A stretch of DNA of 64,000 nt from NCBI GenBank assembly GCA_950097015.1, contig CATNEN010000005.1, positions 2,967,501-3,031,500 on the forward strand. The letters are read 5' to 3'. The stretch is from Macrostomum hystrix (lineage: Eukaryota > Platyhelminthes > Macrostomidae). The notes beneath the pieces were generated by a model. The model did no database searches. It was not told the origin of the DNA and saw only the letters and a list, made by a program, of their open reading frames with translations. The translations under genes and the position numbers were made by a program. Positions within the stretch are counted from its first letter, which is position 1; the number at the start of each line of letters is the position of its first letter. Of the stretch, positions 45,871-56,570 are shown piece by piece.

Positions 45871-47738
45871 CTGAAAATGGTATGAAATTACAGATTACTC
45901 ACAATTAACCTTAGTAAACAAAATGTTGTTAATTGGTTACAAAAACAAAACTATAACAATTTTACCATACTAAAAAAATACAGCTTAAAAAAGCTACCAT
46001 ATTTAACTTGTTTAATGTAATTACTAGATTGGACAGACTACTATATGGAAAAGAAATATAAAAGAAAGACCATCAAAGAAAAAACAAATAAATTGCATTA
46101 TTTAAAAATTTTGGAGCCTAAATAAAAAGAATACAGAATTTTCTATAATAATAATAAACAAGAAAAGCATTTTGCTTTGTCAGATTAGTTATTTGTATCT
46201 TAGCTTGCATTGAAAAAAAAGAATTTATAAAAAAATATTTTACACAACATTCTGAAAGCAATATAGTGAAAAAAAATTGAAAACATTGAATAGAATGTTT
46301 TAAATTCCAATTAAATTTTTATAAAATTTGTCAGGTAAGCACTTTTTTCAGTAACTTGCACTTCTTGGAATAAGATGCATAATTACCACCAGACTTGCTA
46401 GAAGTCATTTGCTTTTAAAGCTGTGCTTTAGTATTCTTTGTTTTCTATAATAATTTTATAAGCCCTCCTACATGAATTGTCAATATTTTGCTACATTGGG
46501 GCCTAGCCTGCACCACTTCCAAGTTCCTTTACCACTCTTGCTCTTCTGCCTTGGAATTTTCACATTTGGCATGTGCATGGCATATTTAATTGCCCTTGAT
46601 ATTGTGCTATTGCTCCTTTGTTTCTTAGCTGAGCTCAAAAACCAGACTTGACATTAGCTTTAAAACCTTGAACAATCAAGGTTGATTGCCACCATCAATG
46701 ATCACAATGAATTTGATTTCAGCCAAACCTTGATGGGAAAAGAAAATTTATTAAAAAAGATCTACTTTTGTGTTAATAGATTAGAAAGAACACAGAAAGA
46801 GTTTTAAGAGATTAAAGAAGAGAAAAAACATAGCAGTGCTAAATATGCCTAAGTAGGCCTACTAAGTAGCCTACTGGGGTGGTCAGATTACTTGTCAACA
46901 ACCTTTATTTTCACTATTAGTATTTTAAAACTTATTAGTACTACTCTAGTATGTGCCTTTTACCTACTTTGAGCACTAAGTAGGCTAGGCCTATGCATAG
47001 TGCATATCATAGCTAACTCAATGATATTAGCAATATTTTACTATATGGTAAATAGGCCTATCTTTAACTTTCCTGTACAGAGATGTTGATGTGCTAAAGA
47101 TCAAAATGCAATAAAGTTAGCAGTTTCTAGTTTCTACTGCACTCAAAGAAAGTAGGTGATGCAGAATATAATAATCACATTTAAACCAGCAAAAAATTTT
47201 TAATTTCAAGCCAGAACTATCTGACTAACTTTGTGGTAGAGTGGACTATGGGGTCCATGCACCGAAAAAAAACTGAATTTACCAAACAGTTTAACTAACA
47301 AAATTTCAGGCCTCAACTAACATGCAGTTTAATGTGTATAGGCCTAATGTAAGGTGAGGACACTGGAAAAAACACCGAAAATAAATTCACTTTAATCATT
47401 TCACTAATGGTTTATAGGCCATATGTCTATAGGCCTATATAAGCCCTAGTTTATATAGGCCCTAGGCCTACCATACATGCAACTTATATAGTCTTGATTC
47501 AACTTGGAAATTGGAAATTGAGTCTTGGAAATTATAAGCTTCCATAATAATGATTAGCATTTTGAGGCCAATGTCCGGCAAAAAATGTCCATTTTCATTA
47601 ATATTGCCGGAAAAAAAAATTTTTTTCAGTAGCTTGTTGTTAAGAGGTATGGGTCTATTTCAGTAGCTTACTGTAAATAAGAAATGCAAGGAAATTCATG
47701 CGTTAAAGAAAGTGCTTTTCTTAGAAACATGATATTTA
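45871..47738. other. AT-rich intergenic DNA upstream of SLC7A6OS
   Basis: No gene recognised. From 46840 to 47480 the palindrome TAGGCCTA and close variants recur many times. Promoter elements of SLC7A6OS should lie in the first part, but none is clear. Confidence 0.5.
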
Positions 47739-48998
47739 GGGTGCGTTCGAGTAGCTTAAAATGACTTAAACTAAACTTAAACTGCAGTTTAAGTTCATTT
47801 TAATCTCTTAAATAAAACAAAAGCTAAACAGACTAAATGTCGAAATAAAGTAAAAAGAGTGAAGCTGAATGATTAAGTAGAATAAACGAATAATTAGTCT
47901 TTACATTCTCGTCTTGAAATTGTGTAGTTTTAGTATCAGATGTACAGTAACCATATGGGCGCAAATTTGACATGCAAACTTGTACGCGTATTTTATTTAG
48001 AATGTGTAGGACACCCCAGTCTTTTCAAATATATTAGCAAATGTGCGAAAATTAAATTATTAAAAGCAGTACACTTCAGTAATAGATAAAAGCCTCCTGA
48101 TTTTTTAAAATTATTTGCTTCTGGGATTTGAACCCAGTCCGCTCGATTGAGCAGAAAGTCTCTTATCCATTAGTGGCCTCGTGCCTGAAGGAAGCTAGAA
48201 ATCAAAAGAAAAAATGTACGTGGTTAAAAATACTCATTTAAATGCAAGTATCTTTTCTCCGAAGAAACTTTGAGAGCTGTAACTGAAGTCATTCGATGCA
48301 AAATTAAAAGACGAATCCAGTGATATATTTCTTAGTAATTAAATAGAAACATTTAATCTCGACAGAAACATTCTTTTTTATAATTTTACTTTTTACTTAT
48401 TTCTGCACAAAAATCACAAAACTTCTCTTTTTACACTTATGCGCAGTGCACAGAATTTTCACTGTTTCAACAAACTAAAACTCGTGTTTTTTCAGTACTT
48501 CAGGAGAAATAATCTAAAAACTTTTTTGATCCTCTGAATTTCAGTACAACTACACATTTACATCTTCATTGAAACAATGGTCATTGTCTTACTTCGCTTG
48601 AACTTTACTTATTGGTTTCTGTAACTACTGAAAATTAAGACCTTAATATAACCACTACATGATCAATTGGAAGAATACAAGGCACAAGCGAAGCAAGACA
48701 ATGAGTTCACACTAATTAAATTAAATGATATTAATATTCAAATTAAAATACGCGAAAGTTCGAAAGTCAAATTTGTGCGCGTACGGCTACTGTACATCTG
48801 ATACCAAAACTACACAATTTCAAGACGGAAATGTAAAGACTAATTATTCGGTTATTCTACTTAACCATTCAGCTTCAATCTTCTTACTTTATTTCGACAT
48901 TTAGTCTGTTTAGCTTTTGTTTTATTAAAGAGGTTAAAATGAACTTAAACTGCAGTTTAAGTTCATTTTAAGTCATTTTAAGCTACCCGAACGCACCC
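47739..48998. mobile_element. 1.26-kb DNA element with about 255-bp inverted repeats (PIF/Harbinger-like)
   Basis: The ends GGGTGCGTTCGAGTAGCTTA and TAAGCTACCCGAACGCACCC are inverted copies, and the similarity continues for about 255 bases at roughly 90 percent by eye. The flanks carry TTA on both sides (47736-47738 and 48999-49001), the 3-bp duplication typical of PIF/Harbinger; ends starting GGG fit too. Each inverted repeat holds the 18-bp palindrome CTTAAACTGCAGTTTAAG. No transposase frame is present. The interior has a smaller inverted pair (ATTGTCTTACTTCGCTTG near 48582 and its complement near 48690) and a tRNA-like segment. Confidence 0.85.
48112..48190 (-). pseudogene. tRNA-like sequence inside the inverted-repeat element
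   Basis: On the minus strand GCCACTAATGGATAAGAG resembles a D-arm/box A, and CTGGGTTCAAATCCCAG is a perfect T-arm with a 5-bp stem and box B. The acceptor stem does not pair, so it is not a working tRNA. It could be a captured tRNA or SINE head. Confidence 0.6.
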
Positions 48999-49896
48999 TT
49001 AAAACGTCATGTTTCGAGGAATGGTTAATTTTATGTGAGATGTAGATTTTTACGAATGTAAATTTGTGCGGACTCAAGAAAGAAAATGCATAGGCCTAAG
49101 GCTTTGCTACCGATTCACACGTGCTTTTAAACAAAGCATGTGGCCCTGTACATTTAGAGTTTTGAAGGATGCTTTAAACAATATATTTTCAGTTTACCAT
49201 TGATCGGTTTAAATTCTTTTTCAACAATCCTTTATTAGCCGCTTTATAAACTCTTTGAGACAGACAGATTCATTAAAAAGTAGCATAAAAAGTAATCAAT
49301 GTATAATAAAGACCCCAATAAAAATTATCCATGGACAGCAACTAGGGACAAATAACCACTCAGTACATTAAAATTATATTGGCAATAGCTAGGGCCTATT
49401 CATGTTTTTATCTAAAACCAAATGATGATTTTCATGTATCTTCAAACCAAACAGAGAATTTGATGTTCGGTTTTAAAATTTGAGTGAGTGGTTTAATCTT
49501 ATTTTTAGGAGTGATCTATCATAAATTAAGTCATTTGAAAGCATTTTTCATGCTCTATAAATAACTACATTTATGGTAATTTAATTGGAAAGCAACCACA
49601 TACAATCTTAGTCTAAAGTATATGCTAAAAAAGCTGTCAAAAAGTATGCTTTTGTGATAAAAATTTCTACTGAAACATCCATATCTTTCTTTCCTTTTAA
49701 TGCTTCATTGCATGTCATGCCTTAGCTTGTAAATAATTTCATTGACATTCAAAATGTTCAAAATGTTCAAACATTCAAGTTGTTCTGTGAAATACAATAG
49801 CTTGTTTCTGTCTTGCACAAGACCAAGGAAGGAGTCAAAATTCTTGTTCGGTTTTGAAGATACACTGTTTGGTTGATGATACATTACCCTAATACA
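48999..49896. other. AT-rich spacer between two DNA elements
   Basis: No gene or repeat recognised. It includes the left 8-bp duplication CTAATACA (49889-49896) of the next element. Confidence 0.5.
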
Positions 49897-50610
49897 AGGA
49901 TCCTAGACATTTCGTCATCTTAAAACTTCGTCATCCACTTGGAAGGTAGGAGTAGGACCCTTCGTCATCCAGCCAATTGGCAGGCTTTAAAGTTTAGTCA
50001 GTTCGTCCTCTACTAATAGCAAGCAATCAATTTTGTCATCAATAAAGTGAGGGTGTGGTGGTGGGGCAGAGGTGTGAACACATTTCACACTCTAAATTGT
50101 CAAAAAGAGGTGTCACAACTGATTTCATTATAAGTTGAAAGATAGGTGCCAACACAATGTGAGGAGGGGTGGTTCCATACATGCGCAACCTCCCAAATCT
50201 TAGCCGGCCGTGCAACTTAGTTTTTGCTCTCATTTGCGACTTAGTTCATTTCATTGCTCTATTTACAACTTAGTTTGCTCTCATTTGTTCTCTTTTTTTC
50301 TCTCCCCTTTTTCCTTTTCTTCACGCCTTCCTTTTTTGTCCCTTGGTCCCCCCTTTGATTTTTTTGCGCTTGGTCGATTGGTTTTTGTGACTTACCTTGC
50401 TTGGCCCTCGTTTCACCCGGCCGGTTTGGCCGGGTGTTGCACATGTATGGGTGGTTCTGTTCTAACTTTGAAAACTTTTGTTTTATTGATGATGAAGTGT
50501 ACAAGTCTCTAAGTCTATGTGTCTAAGTGTCTTCGTCATCCACCCTCTGAGATATTGGACAGATTGTCATCTGGATGACAAAGTTGTAAGATGATGAACT
50601 GTCCAGGTAC
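49897..50610. mobile_element. 0.7-kb non-autonomous DNA element with 8-bp target duplication
   Basis: Perfect 8-bp direct repeats CTAATACA flank it at 49889-49896 and 50611-50618. The ends are imperfect inverted repeats of about 40 bases: left GACATTTCGTCATCTTAAAA, right (reversed) GACAGTTCATCATCTTACAA, both followed by CTTnGTCATCCA. The 8-bp duplication fits hAT, P or Merlin elements; the ends do not match the CAGGGGTC family elsewhere in the window. The interior repeats AACTTAGTTT and TTGCTCTCATTTG, and holds a hairpin CCCGGCCGGTTTGGCCGGG. Confidence 0.8.
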
Positions 50611-50618
50611 CTAATACA

Positions 50619-51231
50619 ATAAATCACAAATGAAATCAACAAAGTAGCAAACACATGCATCCAGAGGCTTAAACTTTTACTATGCATTAGGATTGCAAAT
50701 TTCCCTTGTGAATGTATTTGCAATGGCTGACTGCATTTCCTATTTATTAGTTTATCTAAATTCAATTTGAACTAGGCCTAAATTTACCATTATATGAATG
50801 ACTTTACAACATATACAATACAGCTTAACAAAAAATAGAAGTGACAATAAAAATTTTTTTTAAGTCAAACATAAAATAGTTGCAGCAAAATGTATAAAGC
50901 CCTGCCATTTAGCTTCTTTCAAACATTTTGGAAGAGCAGAAGCTACAAAATAGCAATTTTAGGGACACACCTTTGCACTTTGATTGAGTTCAAACCAATA
51001 GGTTTTAAATAAGAGATAGACACAAATTACAAATGAAATTTAAACCAAAAAGGACAGGGTAAGCCTAGACAATAGCCATTAGGCCTACTCTTTTATGTTT
51101 TGAGCTTATGAAATACAGTTTTGTTCTGCAGTATGCATGAGAATTAAAGTTTAAACTTTTACCATCTAAGATAAGTACTAAACATAAACTTTTTACATTA
51201 TGTAAAGTTTAAAACATTCTATGGTGCTTTT
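50619..51231. other. AT-rich spacer
   Basis: No gene recognised; a few TAGGCCTA-type motifs. Confidence 0.45.
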
Positions 51232-51242
51232 TTCTTCCAAAA

Positions 51243-51612
51243 AGAATTGTAGAAAAAAAAAGAAAAAAGAAAAAAAGAAGAGGTTGTAGCCTAGAGAAGA
51301 GGTTGTAGCCTAGTGGTTAGGGCGTCGGACTCACGACTTGAAGGTCGGGGGTTCGATTCCCGACTCCACTGGAACAATTTGTGTCCTTTAGCAAGACACT
51401 TAACTCTGCATTGCTTCAGTTCACCCTGCTGTTTAATGGGTACCAGCATCAGCTGGGATAATTGAAGGTGGGTGTGGCGTCCCCCCAGTCCGTGGACTGA
51501 ACAGCTGTACGCAGCCTTCAGATGCGCCGCGCATTAGCTGCGGCTGTGCTGTCGGCTGCACATCTGACCCAATTGGGGCAGGTGTAATCAATTATTATTA
51601 AAATTATTATTA
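51243..51612 (+). mobile_element. tRNA-derived SINE with (ATT)n tail and 11-bp target duplication
   Basis: Direct repeats TTCTTCCAAAA at 51232-51242 and 51613-51623. The head GTAGCCTAGTGGTTAGGGCG carries box A and GGGGGTTCGATTCCC box B. The body contains TGTGTCCTTTAGCAAGACAC, a motif also known from tRNA SINEs of other animals, and a GC-rich segment with GATGCGCCGCGC. It ends in repeated ATT. About 60 bases of A/G-rich sequence plus a duplicated GAAGAGGTTGTAGCCTAG precede the head inside the target duplication, which is unusual. Confidence 0.88.
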
Positions 51613-51623
51613 TTCTTCCAAAA

Positions 51624-52429
51624 CTGCTCAATCATTAGAATTTGTTTGAACTAGCAACCCTAAAATAATATCAGTGCAATTCCAAGAATTCATAAAAATG
51701 CTAGATAAGCAAATTGATGAATCTACATATATTGTATTCTACATCAAGGATAATAAGCCAAAATTGCACCACAGTATAACATTATTCATTCATGCTGCTT
51801 ATCGCTACCCTTGTGGTCCTGTTTTTATAAAAAGACAAAAGTATTACTTTCACATCATGACATAGAATTCATGACGAATCAATGAGTTTTTTTAATTGGG
51901 TTGACACAATTATATAAAAATAGAATGGTAGGAAGCTATTTGCAATTGAAATAACTTATCTGCTTTTAAACCCATGCAATTCCTGGGTTGAACCCAGCAA
52001 ATGATGTGCCATTTCCCACAGGCCTTCTTAAAATGTTTTTATTATAATTAGATGGCTTAGCTAATAACTAATAATTAATTTTAGCTCTAGCTTGGGTTCA
52101 AGAGGCAAATACAAAGGTTTAGTTTTTGAGTACATAAAAACATTAAATATTTAAAAGTTTTATTTTTACTATACAATATAGTAAACCATTTATTAAATAG
52201 ATAAACCAAATAGTAAACATAGTCTCTCATATATTATGAGAGATGAAAGTTTGGTAATGACTAATTACATAGAAAACCAGTTTTGTAACCAAGGTAAACA
52301 CTTTAGTAAACATGGGATGACAGTTGTGTTTAAAGTTTTCCCAATCTTCAAAAGGCTTTCGATGCTCCTAATGTTCCTAAGCATTTTGCTTAAAATTTCA
52401 CAGCGCAGATAGCTGACCCAAGTCTGCAG
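51624..52429. other. Region upstream of ARL14EP
   Basis: AT-rich. It must contain the ARL14EP promoter or a 5' intron; GACCCAAGTCTGCAG at 52415-52429 is a possible acceptor 18 bases before the start codon. Confidence 0.45.
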
Positions 52430-52447
52430 TTTTTTTAAGAATCCGAA

Positions 52448-53855
52448 ATGAGCAACGGAAATGGTGGCGGCCGTCAGGAACTTCGCGGCCTGTCGCGCGA
52501 GATCAGCAAACTGGTGACAGTGTCCAATCCTGGTCCGCGTTTCTCCGCTTTGCCTACTTTCTCAGATTCGGACGAAGAAAATGGCAAAAATAAGAATGGC
52601 GGCGAGAATGACGGAGTGGCGCCCAGGAAGAAGCGCAGGCAGAGAATTGTGGGTAGAGCCGGCTATTTTGGCTCCGGAGCAGCCGGCGGAAATTCCGGGT
52701 CGGCTCCGGTCTCAGTGGCCAATGCTGCTGGCTCCGGGCTCCAGTATCATCACCAGCTTAGTATGCAGCAGTTGGCCTTGCAGAATCAGGTTTGTAGATA
52801 TCTAGGGGATCTGGGAAGGTTTCTAGACATCTGGGCGATCTGGGAAGGATTGTAGACTATCTAGGGGATCTGGGAAAGTTCCTAGATATCTAGGGGATCT
52901 GGGAAGGTTTTAGACTATCTAGGGTATCTGGGAAGGTTTCTAGATATCTAGGCGATCTGGGAAGGATTGTAGAGTATCTAGGGAATCTGGGAAGGTTCCT
53001 AGATATCTAGGCGATCTGGGAAGGTTCTAGATATCTAGGCGATCTGGGAAGGATTGTAGAGTATCTAGGGGATCTGGGAAGGTTTCTATATATCTAGGCG
53101 ATCTGGGAAGGTTCTAGATATCTAGGCGATCTGGGAAAGATTGTAGAGTATCTAGGGGGATCTGGGAAGGTTCCTAGATATCTAGGCGATCTGGGAAGGT
53201 TCCTAGATATCTAGGGGATCTGGGAAGGTTCCTAGATATCTAGGGGATCTGGTAAGGTTCCTAGATATCTAGGCGATCTGGGAAGGTTTGTAGACTATCA
53301 AGGGGATCTGGGAAGGTTCCTAGATATCTAGGCGATCTGGGAAGGTTTCTAGATATCTAGGGGATCTGGGAAGGTTCCTAGATATCTAGGGTATCTGGGA
53401 AGGTTTTTGACTATCTAGGGTATCTGGGAAGGTTTGTAGACTATGTAAGGGAACTGGGAAGGTTTTTGGATAAAAGTTTTATGATTTTTGTAGATTATCT
53501 GTCAACGATTGTTAATAATAATATGGATCGATTAAGTGCTTGTTTAACTTACTTAAGAATTCTATTTTTAACTGTTTAATCATCCTCTCTGACACTACAG
53601 ACTGGATCCTGTCAATCGGACAGCATCTACGACAGTCTAGGTCGCATTGTGGCTAACGGACAGGACGCGTGCGACTGTTTAACCCTCGGCTGCCCGGGCT
53701 GCTATTATCCGTGTCCCAGGTGCGGCGGACCCAAATGCGGCTACGAGTGTCGATTAGGCCGCAATACCTACGTTAAACGGATCATAGTTGAGAGTTTGGC
53801 CGATTTAAGAATTAGGAATCGATTAATCCCAGACGATGACGATATCGATAAATGA
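52448..53855 (+). CDS. ARL14EP: ARL14 effector protein (ARL14EP/ARLE-14 family), two exons
   Basis: Exons 52448-52789 and 53601-53855 join in phase 0 to 198 residues; human ARL14EP has about 260. Exon 1 codes a low-complexity N-terminus with acidic (SDSDEENGKNKN) and basic (PRKKRRQRIVGR) stretches; the latter could be a nuclear signal. Exon 2 codes the family's Cys-rich C-terminal domain: GRIVANGQDACDCLTLGCPG and CYYPCPRCGGPKCGYECR, with cysteines at 138, 140, 145, 148, 152, 155, 160 and 164, probably binding metal. Human ARL14EP links the GTPase ARL14 to MYO1E in MHC-II vesicle transport, while the nematode ARLE-14 works with the H3K9 methyltransferase MET-2. With no adaptive immunity expected here, the chromatin role seems the likelier one; that is inference. 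The single intron is almost all minisatellite. Confidence 0.88.
52793..53470. repeat. Minisatellite in the ARL14EP intron, about 29-bp unit
   Basis: About 23 copies of a unit containing GGGAAGGTTCCTAGATATCT and AGGGGATCT, with TTGTAGACTATC variants. The array starts right at the 5' splice site: the donor GTTTGTAGATATCTAGGGGA is itself part of a repeat unit. Confidence 0.93.
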
Positions 53856-54810
53856 GTTTAGTGCGTAGTTTAAAATAGGTCGCATTTTTTAAGTTAATTT
53901 TTCGTTTTGCAATTTTCCTGGAAAATTCCTGGATAAGTGGATTTTAAAGTGAGTTAACTGGTTTTAAATTTTTATTAAGGAGATTTCTTATGCTTTTTAT
54001 ATGCTTACGAATTAAAAATACGGGTATTATTTAAAGGTATTTTTTTAAATCCTTGACCTTGACGGCTTTGAAATTTGAGAGCTATCCTGAAGTCGGCAGC
54101 GGGTATTAAATAACGCCACGGTCTATCCTCAGACGCGTGTAAACTTTACTGCTAATAATTAGAGACATTTAAATATTAGTAGAAGTAACCGAATTTCACT
54201 TGTCTTCAATTTTATTTTCAATTTAGTGCCTAAAAACTTCGATTTGGCTTTGGTCTCTATGAAATCTATCCGATTAAATCTTTAATGATCATGAAAATGC
54301 AGTTATCAAATGCAAATTAGCTTACGTAGTTGAGTTCATAGTTTTTACAGGTAAATCATTACGAAAAATTTTACTATTCCGTCTAATGTAACTTTTTAAA
54401 ATCCCGACTGTATATATGTCTATATAAATGTACTCGCATATTGGCAAAGTAACCTATCGTAAAACAACACTAATATTTTTCTATTTGAAAAAAAAATGTA
54501 TTTTTCTTTTTTTCAGCCTCGTAATAATTAATTTACTCAAGGTGCTAACTAAAAATTAAACAAAAAATTGTGTGCTTCTTACTTGCGTTTTTTCACAAAT
54601 TGATTTCTAAATCAGACTACTTAAAGAAGTGTGATGAAATTTGCGATTTTTTGTATCAACACAGATCAGAAGATCAGAAATGAAAGTGTAAGAAATTACT
54701 GTTTTTCACCGGTACAATTTGTGCATAGCGGCCAGAGTTAAACTGGCAGAGAAGAGGAAGGAAGCAGAGCAATTTTTGGAATGCTAACAGCGCTGGCTGG
54801 TGACTAGTTG
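53856..54810. other. AT-rich DNA 3' of ARL14EP
   Basis: No further gene recognised; ATTAAA at about 54013 and 54107 could serve as a poly(A) signal. Confidence 0.45.
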
Positions 54811-55331
54811 GTGTGTGTGTGTGTGTCTTAACCTTGGCTCGGCGGGCCAGGGCCAGTACCTGCTCCTGGGAAAAGCTCGGCGAAGAAGCCCTAGACGGTC
54901 TTGGGCTGGGACCAGAGATCCCGCTGGACGAGCGAGGTGGGACGAGCCAGACAGGCGAACAGATGCGTGACCGACTCTTCCTGGCGCGCCGAGGACCCGA
55001 TTTGGTTGCCGGTCCAGCAGGCGTTTTTGCACGCAAGCGGTGTGGAGGGCGATGGAAAGCTGGCGGGTGGTGAGCGGACCGGGGGAAGGACGGAGAAGCG
55101 GCTGATGCACGTTGATGAAGTTAATGGCGCAGTTGGTGAGCGACGAGCGTAGTTGCCGCCGCGGGGCCGGGACGAGCGACAGATGATGACATGGGTGGCA
55201 CGGATGAAGCGCTTGCACCCAGAACTGCGTTGCCAGAAGCTCAGAGTGCAAGGGACACCGGCAGGATCATACATTCGTCATGTAGATGATCGATGCCTGA
55301 GCAGCTGGGGCACCCGGTGATGATTCTAAGC

Positions 55332-55907
55332 CTTACAGGGGTCGGCAAACTTATTAGCGTACGGGCCACGGAGAGAACCTAAAAGACGACAGCGGGCCGC
55401 ATTAACTGTAGGAATATGAGAAAGGGGAGAGATGGGACAGGGGAGAGATGAGACAGGGGAGAGATGAGACAGGGATGAGATGAGACAGGGATGAGATGAG
55501 ACAGGGGAGAGATGAGACACAGGATAGATGAGGCATGGGATAAACTATAAACCAGATGAGAGAGAGATGAGACAGGAAAGATGAGACGGGAGACACGGGA
55601 GAGATGAGACTCTCAATCTCCTGATGAGAGAGAGATGAGACAGGGGAGAGATGAGACAGGGAGGAGATGAGACAGGGATGAGATGAGACACAGGATAGAT
55701 GAGGCATGGGATAAACTATAAACCAGACGAGAGACAGGAAAGATGAGACGGGAGACACGGGAGAGATGAGAATCTCAATCTCCAGATGAGAGAGATGAGA
55801 CGGGAAAGATAAGACAGGACTATAGGAGTTGGAGGGGCAACGGGCCGGATTTGGGAGCTTCGAGGGCCGCATCTGGCCCGCGGGCCGGAGTTTGCCGACC
55901 CCTGTAA
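55332..55907. mobile_element. Non-autonomous hAT-like element, copy 2, inserted in the LINE
   Basis: Ends CTTACAGGGGTCGGCAAACT and AGTTTGCCGACCCCTGTAA are inverted repeats. The flanks TTCTAAGC (55324-55331) and ATCTAAGC (55908-55915) match at seven of eight bases. Taking out the element and one flank brings the LINE motif NAALR directly next to RIITG, which confirms insertion into the LINE. The inner sequences match copy 1 at 11994-13099 in inverse orientation. The core is a 16-bp GAGATGAGACAGGGGA array (about 55425-55815) mixed with TCTCAATCTCC blocks. Confidence 0.9.
55425..55815. repeat. 16-bp minisatellite inside hAT-like copy 2
   Basis: Diverged copies of GAGATGAGACAGGGGA. A block of about 120 bases, containing CATGGGATAAACTATAAACC and CTCAATCTCC, occurs twice, so the core has undergone segmental duplication. 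Confidence 0.85.
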
Positions 55908-56447
55908 ATCTAAGCGCTGCGTTCTGCGCAGTCTGGATCAGCGACCAGCTGGAGGGGCTGAGGGCGCCCAGACAGGAGCGCAGTAGTTGACGTGGCCCCT
56001 GGAGATAGCTTTGTAGGTGACAAGGTGAAATTTGTAGGTGAAATTTGTAGGTGAAATACGCGCCAGGCTATCCATAGTGGCCTAGTTCCATCTATTGTAG
56101 CCCTTGAAGGTCCAGCAGTCCGTCTAGATAAAGGTAGGTGACATTCGGGGTCGGGCACATTCGGGTGACATGCTGATAAATTTTAAAGGCCTGGCAAGGC
56201 TGCATTGAGGCGCAGTGTTAACTCGTGTATAAGGGAAAAATCAGACCTTCGGCCAGAACCATTGAATATCACGATGGTCTGAATAGCTGACTACTTGATT
56301 GATTCTTATGCGCAACAAAAAGTTGGCCCGTGTTCTCGAGTTTCGCGTGCTTATAAGCATTGCTACGTTCGGGGGCAGCACAAAAGATTGTCGGGGGGAG
56401 TCCCCCTTGGTAGTTCTACTGTTAACTTGTCCTAGTGACACGTGGCA

Positions 56448-56570
56448 CAGCTGGGTCAGTTGTACAAAGGCTGCTTGCGTACAGCTGTTCAGTCTATGAA
56501 CTGGTAAAACCCAGACTAAAGATTAGTACCCAGTTTACAGCTATCTGGGTGAACTAAAAATATGTAGCGG
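56448..56570 (-). mobile_element. Decayed SINE fragment related to the 51.3-kb SINE
   Basis: GTACAGCTGTTCAGTCTATG and, further right, AGTACCCAGTTTACAGC with GGGTGAACT align in order with the minus strand of the SINE body. The head and tail are absent. Confidence 0.6.

Larger units (their letters stand above)
54891..56025 (-). pseudogene. Decayed LINE reverse-transcriptase C-terminal fragment (Jockey-like), split by a hAT-like insertion
   Basis: Pieces of a non-LTR retrotransposon ORF2 lie in order on the minus strand in shifting frames: YKAISRGHVNYCAPVWAPS, QTAQNAALR, then after the insertion RIITGCPSC and DHLHDECMILPV, then LLATQFWVQALHPCHPCHH with PRRQLRSSL, and last SVTHLFACLARPTSLVQRDL before a stop at 54891. 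This order matches the thumb and C-terminal part of Jockey-clade elements (LNYAAPIW, LHNET.MLPV, HPCHH, PHLF.CPANPT..T..DLW). Several frameshifts and 5' truncation show it is dead. A (GT)n run at 54811-54827 may mark the 3' end. The clade is inferred from memory of motifs. Confidence 0.75.

Noticed and set aside
48112..48190. Working tRNA gene
   Set aside because: The T-arm and box B are good but the acceptor stem does not pair and the anticodon arm is irregular, so it is listed as a tRNA-like pseudogene.
50210..50512. Open frames of 80-100 codons
   Set aside because: Inside the 0.7-kb DNA element and made of its CT-rich internal repeats; no transposase motif.
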